Made by a program: the position numbers and the translations under genes
Shown here: positions 47,733-56,301 of the stretch, one piece after another
How positions within the stretch are numbered: position 1 is the stretch's first letter
How the letters are laid out: each line of letters opens with the position of its first letter
Notes under the pieces: generated by a model
Seen by the model: the letters and a program-made list of their open reading frames with translations, nothing else
Told to the model about the DNA's origin: nothing
The model's database searches: none
Assembly: GCA_016194745.1 (NCBI GenBank)
Contig: JACQBA010000011.1
Coordinates: 124,001-188,000, forward strand
Direction: 5' to 3'
Source: Elusimicrobiota bacterium
Lineage (GTDB): Bacteria > Elusimicrobiota > Elusimicrobia > UBA1565 > JACRDR01
DNA length: 64,000 nucleotides

Positions 47733-48137
47733 TCAGCGGTCCTTCAGCCGGTAGACGAACTTGAGGCCGGACCAGGTGTCGTCGACCGCGCAGACCTTCA
47801 CGTCCACGAGCCCGGTTTTGAGCCCCGCAGCGCGCACGAGGTCGCCGGTCAGGTCCGTCGCGACGCCCGACGCGCCTTTGGGCCAGGAGATCCACAGCAT
47901 GCCGCCGGGCGGCATCGCTTTCTTCAAGACGGGCAGCTTCTTGTCGAGCTCGGCGCGGGAGACCGCGAACAGCTGCAAGAACTCGCAGCCGGTCTTGAGG
48001 GTCTTCTCGATCGTCGCCCCGGGGGGAAGCTTGCCGAGCGTCTTCGTGTAGCCCGCAGGCGCGCCCTCGATGAACGCGCGGTGTCCCGGCTTGATCCCCA
48101 GCTTGTCGACGAGCGGCTTGCCGGAGTAGCCCGCCAT
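47733..48137 (-). CDS. DUF3052 protein
   Basis: 134 residues. GYTKTLGKLPPGATIEKTLKTGCEFLQLF and MPPGGMLWISWPKGASGVATDL are typical of DUF3052, a short methyltransferase-like alpha/beta family without established activity. The start lies six bases before the end of speA, so it could be co-transcribed. Confidence 0.78.
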   Translation of the reverse strand: MAGYSGKPLVDKLGIKPGHRAFIEGAPAGYTKTLGKLPPGATIEKTLKTGCEFLQLFAVSRAELDKKLPVLKKAMPPGGMLWISWPKGASGVATDLTGDLVRAAGLKTGLVDVKVCAVDDTWSGLKFVYRLKDR

Positions 48138-48143
48138 GCGGAC

Positions 48144-50132
48144 TTAGACGGGCTGCGCGACGGGAGCGGCGTGGCCGTTAGCGGCCGGCGCGGGCGGGTC
48201 GTTCGACGGCGCGGCCGCGGCGTGGCCGTTGTGTTCGATGTAGGTGTATTCCTTCATCACGGCCTCGTAGGCGTTGAGAAGATCGACGCCCTCGCGCGGC
48301 TTGAGCGCGCCGGCTTTCACTTGGATATCGATCGTGGACTTCACCATCTTCGCGAGGTCGTACTCGTTGTACTGGATGTCGTCCAGTACCTCGCGCACCG
48401 TCTGGCCCTGGAACACGTCCTCGATGTAGTAGCCGTTCGGCTCCTCGGCGTCCTCGTAGACGTGCACCTCGTTGACGCGGCCGAAGAGGTTGTGGATGTC
48501 GCCCATCGTCGCCTGGTAGGCGCCCATGAGGAAGATGCCGAGGTAGTACGGGTCGCCGTTTTTGAGCGGATGGAGCGGGAGGATGCCGCCGGCCTTGCGG
48601 TGGCAGGCGAACTGCGAGATCTTGCCGTCCGAGTCGCACGTGATGTCGACGAGCGCGCCGCGGCGCACCGGCTCCTCGTTCAGCCGGTGGAGCGGGATGA
48701 TCGGGAAGAGCTGGCCGATGGCCCAGGAGTCCGGCAGCGACTGGAAGATCGAGAAGTTGCAGAGGTACTGGTCGTTGATCGTCTTGACCATCTCCAGCAC
48801 GTCCTCCGGCACGTACTTCGCCTTCGGCATCTGCGAGCGGATCTCGACGCACAGGTGGGCGAAGAGCATCTCGATCTTTGCGCGGTCGGCGAGCTCGAGG
48901 AAGCCGAGCTTGAACATCGTGTACGCTTCCTCGCGCAGCTGCAGGCCGTCGTGGTAGCACTCGGACAGCGTCTTCGGCGTCACCGCCTTGATGATCTCGC
49001 GCATCTCCTTGACGGCCTTGTTCTCGTCCGGGGACTCGACCGCCTCGATGGGGGCGGAGCCGGCCTCGATCGCGCCGAACACGTTGACGACGAGCATCGA
49101 GTGGTGCGCCACGAGCGCGCGGCCGGACTCGGTGACGATGTGCGGCTCGGGGACCTTCTCCTCTTGGCAGACCTCGTGGATCGTGTAGACGAGATCGTTG
49201 ACGTACTCGCGCAGCGTGTAGTTCATCGAGCTGTCGCGCGCGGTGCCCGTGCCGTCGTAGTCGACGCCCAGGCCGCCGCCGCAGTCGAGGTACTCCAGCG
49301 GCGCGCCGGCCTTGCGCAGCTTGGCGTAGAAGCGCGCGCCTTCCTTGACCGCGTCCTTGATCGTCTGGATCTCGGTGACCTGCGAGCCGATGTGGAAATG
49401 GAGGAGCTTGAAGCAGTCCTTGAGGCCCTCGGCCTCCAGGCGCTGCAGCGTGGCGAGGATCTCCGGCGTCGTCAGCCCGAACTTGGCCGCGGCGCCCGAG
49501 GAGGACTTCCACTTTCCGGCGCCCGCGGTCTGGAGCTTCGCGCGCAGGCCGAGCAGCGGGCGCACGCCGAGCTCCTTGCTCACGCGGATGACCGTGTCGA
49601 GCTCGCTCGGCTTCTCGATCACGACGAGCACCTTCTTGCCGAGCTTGACCCCGATGAGCGCCAGGCGCACCATCGTGTCGTCCTTATAGCCGTTGACGAT
49701 CGTGAGATTGTCCGAGCCGTTCATCGCGAGGACGGCCATGAGCTCGCCCTTCGAACCCGCCTCGAGCCCGAACTGATACGGCTCGCCGGCCTCGAGGATC
49801 TCCTCGACGACCTCGCGCATCTGGTTGACCTTGATCGGGTAGACGCCGAGGTATTTCCCCTGGTACTTGAACTCGGCGATGGCCTTGCGGAAGGTCTCGT
49901 TGAGCTGCTGCACGCGGTGGCGCAGCACGTCCTGGAAGCGGAAGAGGACGGGGAGCTTGATGCCCCGGGCGACGACGTCGTCCACCATCGTCTTGATGTC
50001 GATCGAGTGGTCGGGGTCGCGGCGCGGCTGGAGGGTGAGGTCGCCCGCCGCGTTGATGCCGAAATACTTCAAGCCCCACCCTTTCAGGGTATAGAGCTTC
50101 TCGGAGTCTTCCGTGGTCCAGGGTTTTGACAT
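48144..50132 (-). CDS. speA: Biosynthetic arginine decarboxylase
   Basis: 662 residues. PLP-dependent, makes agmatine from arginine. Fold III signs: YPIKVNQ with the PLP Lys, LHFHIGSQVTEIQTIKDAVKEG, LDCGGGLGVDYDG and DITCDSDGKISQF. The last 20 residues are a low-complexity Ala/Pro/Gly tail not needed for catalysis. It lies eight bases downstream of the DHS-like gene, so the two are co-transcribed, which links agmatine production to a polyamine step. Confidence 0.95.
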   Translation of the reverse strand: MSKPWTTEDSEKLYTLKGWGLKYFGINAAGDLTLQPRRDPDHSIDIKTMVDDVVARGIKLPVLFRFQDVLRHRVQQLNETFRKAIAEFKYQGKYLGVYPIKVNQMREVVEEILEAGEPYQFGLEAGSKGELMAVLAMNGSDNLTIVNGYKDDTMVRLALIGVKLGKKVLVVIEKPSELDTVIRVSKELGVRPLLGLRAKLQTAGAGKWKSSSGAAAKFGLTTPEILATLQRLEAEGLKDCFKLLHFHIGSQVTEIQTIKDAVKEGARFYAKLRKAGAPLEYLDCGGGLGVDYDGTGTARDSSMNYTLREYVNDLVYTIHEVCQEEKVPEPHIVTESGRALVAHHSMLVVNVFGAIEAGSAPIEAVESPDENKAVKEMREIIKAVTPKTLSECYHDGLQLREEAYTMFKLGFLELADRAKIEMLFAHLCVEIRSQMPKAKYVPEDVLEMVKTINDQYLCNFSIFQSLPDSWAIGQLFPIIPLHRLNEEPVRRGALVDITCDSDGKISQFACHRKAGGILPLHPLKNGDPYYLGIFLMGAYQATMGDIHNLFGRVNEVHVYEDAEEPNGYYIEDVFQGQTVREVLDDIQYNEYDLAKMVKSTIDIQVKAGALKPREGVDLLNAYEAVMKEYTYIEHNGHAAAAPSNDPPAPAANGHAAPVAQPV

Positions 50133-50140
50133 CTACAGCG

Positions 50141-51205
50141 TTAGCGCCTGGCCCCGACCAGCTCCTTGGCGGGCTGCGCCGCCTTGTCCAGGAAAGCGTT
50201 GAACTTGCGGGCGGTGCGGTTCTTCCACGAGCCTTTGTGGTACGCGTAGCCGGCGATGAGCGGCACGGCGAGCGTCGCCTCCGCGTAGACCATCTGCTCC
50301 TGCACGACGTCCACCTTGCCCCACGAGCACGCTTCCTTGAGGGTCGAGCCGGAGAGCGCGCCGTCGCGCTCGTCGGCGACGGTGACCTGGATCGCGTACT
50401 TGTGCATCGGCGACTCCATCTGGAGCATCTCGGCCGCGACGACAACGTCCTGCGCGAAGTTCTTCGGCACGCCGCCGCCGAGCATGAGGAGGCCGGTCTC
50501 CTTGACGTCGAGCTTGATCTTGGTGAGCTCGAGGAAGTCCTTGGCCGAGTCGAGCGACATGTGAGATTCGGGATTGAACCACTGGTGGTGCAGCAGGCCG
50601 AAGCCGGCGCTGCAGTCGGAGAAAGCCGGGACGAAGATCGGAACGCCCTTCTCGTAGCAGGCGAGCACGACCGAGTCCTTGACCTTCGAGCGCTTCACGA
50701 GGTACTTGCCCATCTCCTGGATGAACTCGCGGGAGGAATAGGGCCGGTGCTCGAGCGTTCCGGCGATCTCGGAGATCGTGTTGTCGCAGATGCCGAGCTG
50801 GTCCTCGTCGATGTAGGTGTCGTAGATCCGGTCGACGCGGACGCTGCGCAGCGCCTTGTCGTCGATGAATGGCGTGCCCTTGTAGTGCTTGAAGCCGAGG
50901 GCCTCGAAGAAGTCCTGGTCGACGATGTTGGCGCCCGTCGAGACGATGGCGTCGACCATGTTGTTCTTGACGAGATCGTAGGCGACGCGCTTGAGGCCCG
51001 CGGAGAAGAGGGAGCCCGCGAGGCAGAGGATCACGGAGCAGTCCTTGTCGGCCAGCATCTTGTCGTAGATCTGCGCCGCGCGCGCCGTGTTGCGCGCCTG
51101 GAACGACATCTTGGCCATGGCATCGACGAGCGGGACGACATTGTGCTTCGTAATGTCGATGTGCTCGATCGTTTCTTTCAATAGATCCGATTTCTTCAGG
51201 GCCAT
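50141..51205 (-). CDS. Deoxyhypusine synthase-like enzyme
   Basis: 354 residues. The catalytic lysine is kept as K297 in EACSWGKVDV, as in the SWGK motif of deoxyhypusine synthase, together with an NAD-binding STGANIVDQDF segment and the GGGVPKNF and TVADERDGALSG runs. Bacterial members do not act on eIF5A. Homologues have been shown to make homospermidine or to use other amine acceptors. Being next to speA, agmatine or a product of it is a sensible acceptor. Precise substrate not decidable here. Confidence 0.88.
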   Translation of the reverse strand: MALKKSDLLKETIEHIDITKHNVVPLVDAMAKMSFQARNTARAAQIYDKMLADKDCSVILCLAGSLFSAGLKRVAYDLVKNNMVDAIVSTGANIVDQDFFEALGFKHYKGTPFIDDKALRSVRVDRIYDTYIDEDQLGICDNTISEIAGTLEHRPYSSREFIQEMGKYLVKRSKVKDSVVLACYEKGVPIFVPAFSDCSAGFGLLHHQWFNPESHMSLDSAKDFLELTKIKLDVKETGLLMLGGGVPKNFAQDVVVAAEMLQMESPMHKYAIQVTVADERDGALSGSTLKEACSWGKVDVVQEQMVYAEATLAVPLIAGYAYHKGSWKNRTARKFNAFLDKAAQPAKELVGARR

Positions 51206-51348
51206 TTTTCTCCGGTGAAGTATCCGCGCGTGGCGGAGTCTCGATGCCGTGTTATCGACGATATTTTACAATATTGCGCGCATGCGTTCGGTTTTTTTAT
51301 TCGTGCGGCGAGAATTTTTTCGCGGACAAAGATGTTAGACTTACGGGC

Positions 51349-52392
51349 ATGAGGCGAATCGCGGTCGCCGTCGCGCTGGTTTGGATCGCCGCTCCGGCGG
51401 TTGCCGCCGCGCGCAAGGCCGCGCTCGCGAAAAAAGAGATCCTGCCGGCCAAGCGATGGAATCCCGCGGCGCGCGAGGGGCTCGAGGCGGCGATCGCGGC
51501 GCTCGGGAAGGAGTCGAAAAACTACAGCGAGGAGAGTCCGCCGGTCGCGGTCGTCGCGCTCGACGACGTCGCGATGGCCAATTCGCCCGGCGAGGCCGTG
51601 TTCTACTGGATGGCCGCGCGCGCCGACTTCAAATTCGGCCCCGACTTCTGGAACCTGGTGCCCGAGCCCTACCGCCGCCGCGCCCGCATCGGGTGGGAAG
51701 GCTTCAAGGACGACCCGAAGCCGGCGTGGCCGCGGCACCCGCATTACGCGATGTACCGCAAGGCGATGTACCGGGCGTACGAGTACCTGTGCGACGGCTG
51801 GGGCCCGCGATTGTGCCGGGCGTGGATGACGCGCCTCCTCATCGACATGTCGCAGAAGGACCTGATCGCCTACTCCAAAACCGTGCTGGCGACGGAGGAG
51901 CAGCGCCCCGTCGGCTGGGAGGCCGTCGTCGAGTCTCCCGGCGACGAGGAGCCCGCGTACGCGCGGACGGGGCTGCGCGTCATCCCGGAGATGAAGGATC
52001 TGGTGCGCGCGCTCTTGGACAACGGCTTCGCGGTGTTCCTGTTCAGCGAATCGAACCAATGGACCGCGGAGGTCGCCGCGGCGCGCTTCGGCATCGACGC
52101 GGAGCACGTCGTGGGGCCGCGCACGCGCCTGCGGAACTTGATCGCGACGGAGGAGCTGCTCGACCCCGTCCCCGTGGGCCCGGGGCAGGCCGAGGCGCTC
52201 ACGGCGGTGATCGGCCGGCCTCCGGACCTGGTCGTCGGGAGCGCCAAGGACCTGGCGCTGCTCGAGTACGGCGGCCCCAAAGGCGTGCGCCTCGCCATCG
52301 ACGGCGGCGACGAGAAGTTTCGGGCGCTCGCCAAGGAGCGGAAATGGCTGCTCCAATCCGCCTTTATCGCCGCGCCGCGGCCCAAGCGATGA
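51349..52392 (+). CDS. Exported HAD-like protein with degenerate active site
   Basis: 347 residues with a signal peptide MRRIAVAVALVWIAAPAVAA. Motif I aligns to HAD nucleophile motifs as VAVVALDDVAMAN: the first Asp is replaced by Ala (A70) while the second is D72. Motif II is kept as FLFSESN, and GRPPDLVVGSAKDLALLEYG is a motif IV with one Asp replaced by Ser. It is thus probably not a phosphatase of the usual type. Start chosen at ATG 51349 to give the signal peptide; the longer frame begins at 51244. The stop overlaps the next ATG. Confidence 0.75.
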   Translation: MRRIAVAVALVWIAAPAVAAARKAALAKKEILPAKRWNPAAREGLEAAIAALGKESKNYSEESPPVAVVALDDVAMANSPGEAVFYWMAARADFKFGPDFWNLVPEPYRRRARIGWEGFKDDPKPAWPRHPHYAMYRKAMYRAYEYLCDGWGPRLCRAWMTRLLIDMSQKDLIAYSKTVLATEEQRPVGWEAVVESPGDEEPAYARTGLRVIPEMKDLVRALLDNGFAVFLFSESNQWTAEVAAARFGIDAEHVVGPRTRLRNLIATEELLDPVPVGPGQAEALTAVIGRPPDLVVGSAKDLALLEYGGPKGVRLAIDGGDEKFRALAKERKWLLQSAFIAAPRPKR

Positions 52393-53306
52393 AGACGCTC
52401 TTCATCGTCAACCCGGCGGCGGGCCACGGCCGCGGCGCGGCGCGCTGGAAGACGGCCTCCGCGCTCGCGCTGGCCAAGCATCCGCATTCCGAGGCGTGGA
52501 CGACGGAGCGGCCCGGGCACGGCGCCGAGCTGGCGCGCAAGGGGATCGCCGCGGGGTTCAGATCGATCGTCGCGGTCGGCGGGGACGGGACGTTGGGAGA
52601 GGTCGTCGACGGCTGGCTGTCGCTCGAGCGCCGGCCCGAGGACGCGGCGATCGGCACCTGGCCCGTCGGCTCCGGCTGCGATTTCGCGCGCCACTTCGGG
52701 ATCACGGCGGACGCGGAGCAGCTGCTGCGGGCGCTGGAACGCAGGAACGTCCGCACGCTGGACGCCGGCAAAGTCACCTTCGCGGCCTTCGGCGGCGGCA
52801 CGGGGACCCGGTTCTTCCTTAATATCGCCGCCTTCGGACTCGCGGGCGACGTCGCCGAGCGCACGCACAGGAAGGGCAAGCCGTGGGGCGGCACGCTCAC
52901 CTACATGCTCGATTCGCTCGCGGCGCTCTTGTCCGCGACGCCCAGGCGCATGGAGCTCGTGCTCGACGGCGCGGCGCAGCCCTCCGGCCTCTATCATCTC
53001 GTCGCGCTCGCCAATACGAGCATGTCGGGCGGCGGCATGCGGATCGCGCCCGGCGCCGACGCGTCGGACGGCCGGCTCGACCTCGTGACCGTGGGTCCCC
53101 TGTCGCGGCTTCAGCTCTTCCGGCGCTTTCCTTTAATATACAGCGGCAAGCACGTCGGAACGGAAGGGATCGAGCTCCGGACCGTGCGGCGGCTCGAGGC
53201 TCGGGCCGACGGTCCCGCGCCGCTCAACATAGACGGCGACCTGGTCGGTTCCCTGCCCGCCGCGTTCGAGATCCTTCCGAAGGCCATCCCGTTCCTTTGT
53301 CCTTAA
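52389..53306 (+). CDS. Diacylglycerol kinase family lipid kinase
   Basis: 305 residues. Nucleotide motif AVGGDGT at 62-68, IVNPAAGHG near the start, and GSGCDFARHFGI are the DagK/YegS family hallmarks. It would phosphorylate a lipid such as diacylglycerol or a ceramide-like alcohol. Co-translated with the HAD-like gene by a 4-base overlap. Its last 174 bases also code for the opposing gene at 53133, an unusual convergent overlap. Confidence 0.9.
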   Translation: MKTLFIVNPAAGHGRGAARWKTASALALAKHPHSEAWTTERPGHGAELARKGIAAGFRSIVAVGGDGTLGEVVDGWLSLERRPEDAAIGTWPVGSGCDFARHFGITADAEQLLRALERRNVRTLDAGKVTFAAFGGGTGTRFFLNIAAFGLAGDVAERTHRKGKPWGGTLTYMLDSLAALLSATPRRMELVLDGAAQPSGLYHLVALANTSMSGGGMRIAPGADASDGRLDLVTVGPLSRLQLFRRFPLIYSGKHVGTEGIELRTVRRLEARADGPAPLNIDGDLVGSLPAAFEILPKAIPFLCP

Positions 53307-53942
53307 GGGAGTCGCGCGCACGGGCGCCGGAAGATCGACGCGCGTGAGCCAGCTGGAGCCGGGGCCGTAGGCGGTATTCCATCCCCCGATGCGCTCGGCC
53401 GCCTTTTTCGAGTACGGGACCGGCTTCGAGAATCCCCGGGAGCCGGGATAATCCCACTCAGCAATCACCATGTCGCCGTCCGCGGGCTTTAGAGCCGGTG
53501 TCGTGATCCAGCGGCGCGCGCTCCCGGGACGAGGCCTCTCGCGCTTGACGACCGCGCTCGCTTCGGACAGGGGCATCAAGGTGCCGCGCTCGCGTCCGCT
53601 CATGATGCGTCCGACGGGTTCCCGATACAGCTGCTCCGCAAGCGCCGCAAGCGCCTTCTCGCGCGCCGCCGGCTTGTGGCCGGGATACAGCAGCGCCGCG
53701 GCGGATTCCATGCGGTTCACCAGCGCGTCGACGCGGGCTCGGTCCGCCTTAGCCAAGGGTGCGCGCCGCGTCATCGCCGCGCGGGTCTCCGCCGCGATCT
53801 CGGCGCGCAGGAATTGGAGGTTCGGGGCGCGGACCCGGCCGCTTCGCGCGGCTTTGGGCGCGCGCGCGGCCGTCATCTTCTGCGCGCGCGCAGCCGTCGG
53901 GACGAGGAGCATCGCGGCGAGGATCCAGGTCGAGAAAGTCAT
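53133..53942 (-). CDS. Exported protein, paralogue of 53939-54532, with run-on tail
   Basis: 269 residues from ATG 53942 with signal peptide MTFSTWILAAMLLVPTAARA. It aligns with its neighbour: DRARVDALVNRMESAAALLYPG, AEQLYREPVGRIMSGRERGTLMPL, DGDMVIAEWDYPGSRGFSKPVPYSKKA, and SSWLTRVDLPAPVR. The paralogue stops at that last point, but this one continues for about 55 residues through the opposite strand of the lipid kinase, so the tail has no family support. Loss of a stop codon is the simple explanation. Function unknown. Confidence 0.72.
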   Translation of the reverse strand: MTFSTWILAAMLLVPTAARAQKMTAARAPKAARSGRVRAPNLQFLRAEIAAETRAAMTRRAPLAKADRARVDALVNRMESAAALLYPGHKPAAREKALAALAEQLYREPVGRIMSGRERGTLMPLSEASAVVKRERPRPGSARRWITTPALKPADGDMVIAEWDYPGSRGFSKPVPYSKKAAERIGGWNTAYGPGSSWLTRVDLPAPVRATPLRTKERDGLRKDLERGGQGTDQVAVYVERRGTVGPSLEPPHGPELDPFRSDVLAAVY

Positions 53943-54532
53943 CGGGCGGGGGGGAGGAGGATGACCCGAGTCGGCCAGTGGGAGCCGGCGCCGCTGACCG
54001 TGTTCCAGAAGGCGATCCGCCGCTGGGTTCCTTCCGAGTAGAGCATCGGCCGCGAGTACCCTTTGGCGCCCCCGTCGTTCCATTCGATGATCACCAGGTC
54101 TCCGGCCTTCGGGGCCCGCGTGGGCGTGGCGACGAAGCGCGGCGGCGCGCCGGGGAGCGGGCGCGATCCTTGCACGAGCGCATTTGCTTCTTTGAGCGGG
54201 AGGAGGCCGCTGCGGCCCTTTCCGTCGATGATCCGCCCTACGTGCTCGCCGTACAGGTGCTCGGCGAAGCCCGCCAATATCTTGTCGCGCTCCGCGGGGG
54301 TGCGGAGGGGGTATAGGAGGCCCACGTCCGACTCCATCCGCTTCACCAGATCGTCGACACGCGCGCGGTCTTCCTCTTTTGGGGGGCCGCCTCGTTTGCG
54401 CGCCGCTTCGACTTCCAGGGCGACTTGAGAGTGGAGCGTATCGATGCGCTCCTTTTCGGTCGGTTTATCCGCATGGGCCGGCGCCGAGCCCAGCAGCAGG
54501 ACGACGACGCTCCAAGCCGGGACTATCCTCAT
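53939..54532 (-). CDS. Exported protein, paralogue of 53133-53942
   Basis: 197 residues, signal peptide MRIVPAWSVVVLLLGSAPAHA. An N-terminal helical region (about 25-90) is followed by a domain with DGKGRSGLLPLKEANALV and GDLVIIEWNDGGAKGYSRPML, ending THWPTR-type VILLPPAR. Both paralogues share a Gly-Asp-x-Val-Ile-x-Glu-Trp segment. Upstream of it lies the divergent arginine promoter. The 4-base overlap with the next gene makes the pair one translational unit. No known family recognised. Confidence 0.75.
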   Translation of the reverse strand: MRIVPAWSVVVLLLGSAPAHADKPTEKERIDTLHSQVALEVEAARKRGGPPKEEDRARVDDLVKRMESDVGLLYPLRTPAERDKILAGFAEHLYGEHVGRIIDGKGRSGLLPLKEANALVQGSRPLPGAPPRFVATPTRAPKAGDLVIIEWNDGGAKGYSRPMLYSEGTQRRIAFWNTVSGAGSHWPTRVILLPPAR

Positions 54533-54602
54533 GGGCTCAGGATGCCCGTTTCATATATTCAACGCCTGGCGGAGTTCTATCGGAATCTTAAGGGCGCGGG
54601 CC

Positions 54603-54640
54603 CTTGACAGAATATTCACTATTATGTATAATTATGCATC
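54603..54640 (+). promoter_or_regulatory. argR: Arginine operon promoter with two ARG boxes
   Basis: TTGACA (54604-54609) and TATAAT (54627-54632) are separated by exactly 17 bases: a consensus sigma70 promoter. Two 18-base ARG-box-like sites cover it: 54603-54620 (matches 14 of 18 positions of the E. coli pattern WNTGAATWWWWATTCANW by my count) over the -35, and 54623-54640 (15 of 18) over the -10. The boxes are 2 bases apart. With argR first in the operon, direct autorepression is expected. Confidence 0.8.
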
Positions 54641-54643
54641 AAC

Positions 54644-55102
54644 ATGAATAGAGAGGCGGCGGACGGCAAGGCGTCGCGGCAGTCGGCCATCCTAGACGTG
54701 GTGGCGCGCGAGGACGTCGCGACGCAAAACGACTTGGTCAGGGCCCTCAAGAAGCGGGGGATCTCGGCGACGCAGGTGTCGGTCTCGCGGGACATCGCCG
54801 AGCTGGGGCTGGTGAAGGCCTCCGGCAAGTACCGGGCGACGGTCTCGGCGGCCGAGGCGCCCGATCCCGAGATGCCGCTTCGGGTGTGGATGCGGGGCTT
54901 CGCGTCCGCGGGCCCGAACATCGTCGTCATCCGGTGCGACACCGGCACCGCGCAGCAAGTAGGGCTCGTCGTGGATCACCTCGCGATGGAGGGCGTCGTC
55001 GGCACGATCGCGGGCGACGACACCGTCTTCGTCGCGGTGGCCGACGCCGGGACGGGCAGGAAGTTCGTCGATTTTCTAAAGTCGAGGATGAGCTCCACAT
55101 GA
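54644..55102 (+). CDS. argR: Arginine repressor ArgR
   Basis: 152 residues. N-terminal winged helix: RQSAILDVVAREDVATQNDLVRALKKRGISATQVSVSRDIAELGLVK. C-terminal oligomerisation and arginine-binding domain with GTAQQVGLVVDHLAMEGVVGTIAGDDTVFV. It overlaps argG by 4 bases and its promoter holds two ARG boxes, so it controls its own operon. Confidence 0.95.
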   Translation: MNREAADGKASRQSAILDVVAREDVATQNDLVRALKKRGISATQVSVSRDIAELGLVKASGKYRATVSAAEAPDPEMPLRVWMRGFASAGPNIVVIRCDTGTAQQVGLVVDHLAMEGVVGTIAGDDTVFVAVADAGTGRKFVDFLKSRMSST

Positions 55103-56301
55103 AACGAAAGAAGATCGTGCTCGCCTTCAGCGGCGGGTTGGACACGACGTTCTGCCTCGTCTGGCTCAAGGAGACCTTGAACGCGGACGTGGTGACCGCG
55201 ACCGTCGACACGGGCGGCTTCGAGCCGGGCGAGCTCAAGGCGATCGAGGCGCGCGCCCGGTCGCTCGGAACCCTCAAGCACTATGCTCTCGACGGCAAGG
55301 ACGAGGTCTTCGAGCGGTTCGCGGTTCCTCTGATCCAGGGCAACGTGCTGCGCGGCCGGATGTACCCGCTGTCGGTTTCGGCCGAACGCGTGCTCCAGGC
55401 GGAGATGATCGCGCGGCTCGCCAAGACGCTGGGCGCCGACGGCGTCGCGCACGGCTCGACCGGAGCCGGCAACGACCAGGTTCGCTTCGACGGCGTCTTC
55501 CAGGCGCTGCTGCCCGACATCCCTGTCCACACTCCGGTGCGCGACCTCGGCTGGTCGCGGCCGCAGGAGACGGAATACCTCGCCAAGCGCGGCGTGAACA
55601 TCCCGGCGAAGAAAGCCCTCTATTCCGTCAACGCCGGGCTTTGGGGCACGACCGTCGGCGGCAAGGAGACGCACGATCCGTGGGCGGAGGTGCCCGACGC
55701 CGCCTTCCCGTCCATGAACGGCAAGTCCTCCCGCGCGGGTAAGGACGTCGTGATCGCCTTCAAGAAAGGCGTCCCGGTCTCGCTCGACGGCAAGAAGATG
55801 GGAGGGGTCGCGCTGGTGCAGGCGCTGCACGCGATCGGCCGGGCGTTCGGCGTCGGACGGGGCATCCACATGGGCGACACGATCCTCGGGATCAAAGGCC
55901 GCATCGGGTTCGAGGCGCCGGCGCCGCTCGTCCTCATCGCCGCCCACCAGGAGCTCGAGAAGCTCGTGCTCACGCGCTGGCAGACGTTCTGGAAGAACCA
56001 CCTGGCCGATTTCTACGGGCAGATGCTGCACGAGGGCCTCTACTTCGACCCCGTGATGCGCGACATCGAGGCGATGATCGCCTCGAGCCAGGAGACGGTG
56101 ACCGGCGAGGCGCGGGTGCGCTTGCGCCAGGGACGCTTCGACGTGACCGGCGTCAAGAGCCCGCACAGCATGATGGCGTCGGCGGCCGCCTACGGCGAGA
56201 CGTCGCGGTTGTGGACCGGCGCGGAGGCCGCGGGGTTCGCGAAGCTCCACGCGCTCCCGATGAAGCTCGCCCGGCAGGCGCGCGAGAGGGCCGCGTCATG
56301 A
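55099..56301 (+). CDS. argG: Argininosuccinate synthase
   Basis: 400 residues. Joins citrulline and aspartate with ATP. The P-loop-like motif AFSGGLDTT spans 9-17, and GSTGAGNDQVRFD and DTILGIKGRIGFEAP are conserved. It starts ATG 55099 inside the argR stop and ends inside the start of the P-loop gene. Confidence 0.95.
   Translation: MKRKKIVLAFSGGLDTTFCLVWLKETLNADVVTATVDTGGFEPGELKAIEARARSLGTLKHYALDGKDEVFERFAVPLIQGNVLRGRMYPLSVSAERVLQAEMIARLAKTLGADGVAHGSTGAGNDQVRFDGVFQALLPDIPVHTPVRDLGWSRPQETEYLAKRGVNIPAKKALYSVNAGLWGTTVGGKETHDPWAEVPDAAFPSMNGKSSRAGKDVVIAFKKGVPVSLDGKKMGGVALVQALHAIGRAFGVGRGIHMGDTILGIKGRIGFEAPAPLVLIAAHQELEKLVLTRWQTFWKNHLADFYGQMLHEGLYFDPVMRDIEAMIASSQETVTGEARVRLRQGRFDVTGVKSPHSMMASAAAYGETSRLWTGAEAAGFAKLHALPMKLARQARERAAS

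Noticed and set aside
48081..50129. Plus-strand frame of 682 residues
   Set aside because: Antisense shadow of arginine decarboxylase; no ribosome site or domain.
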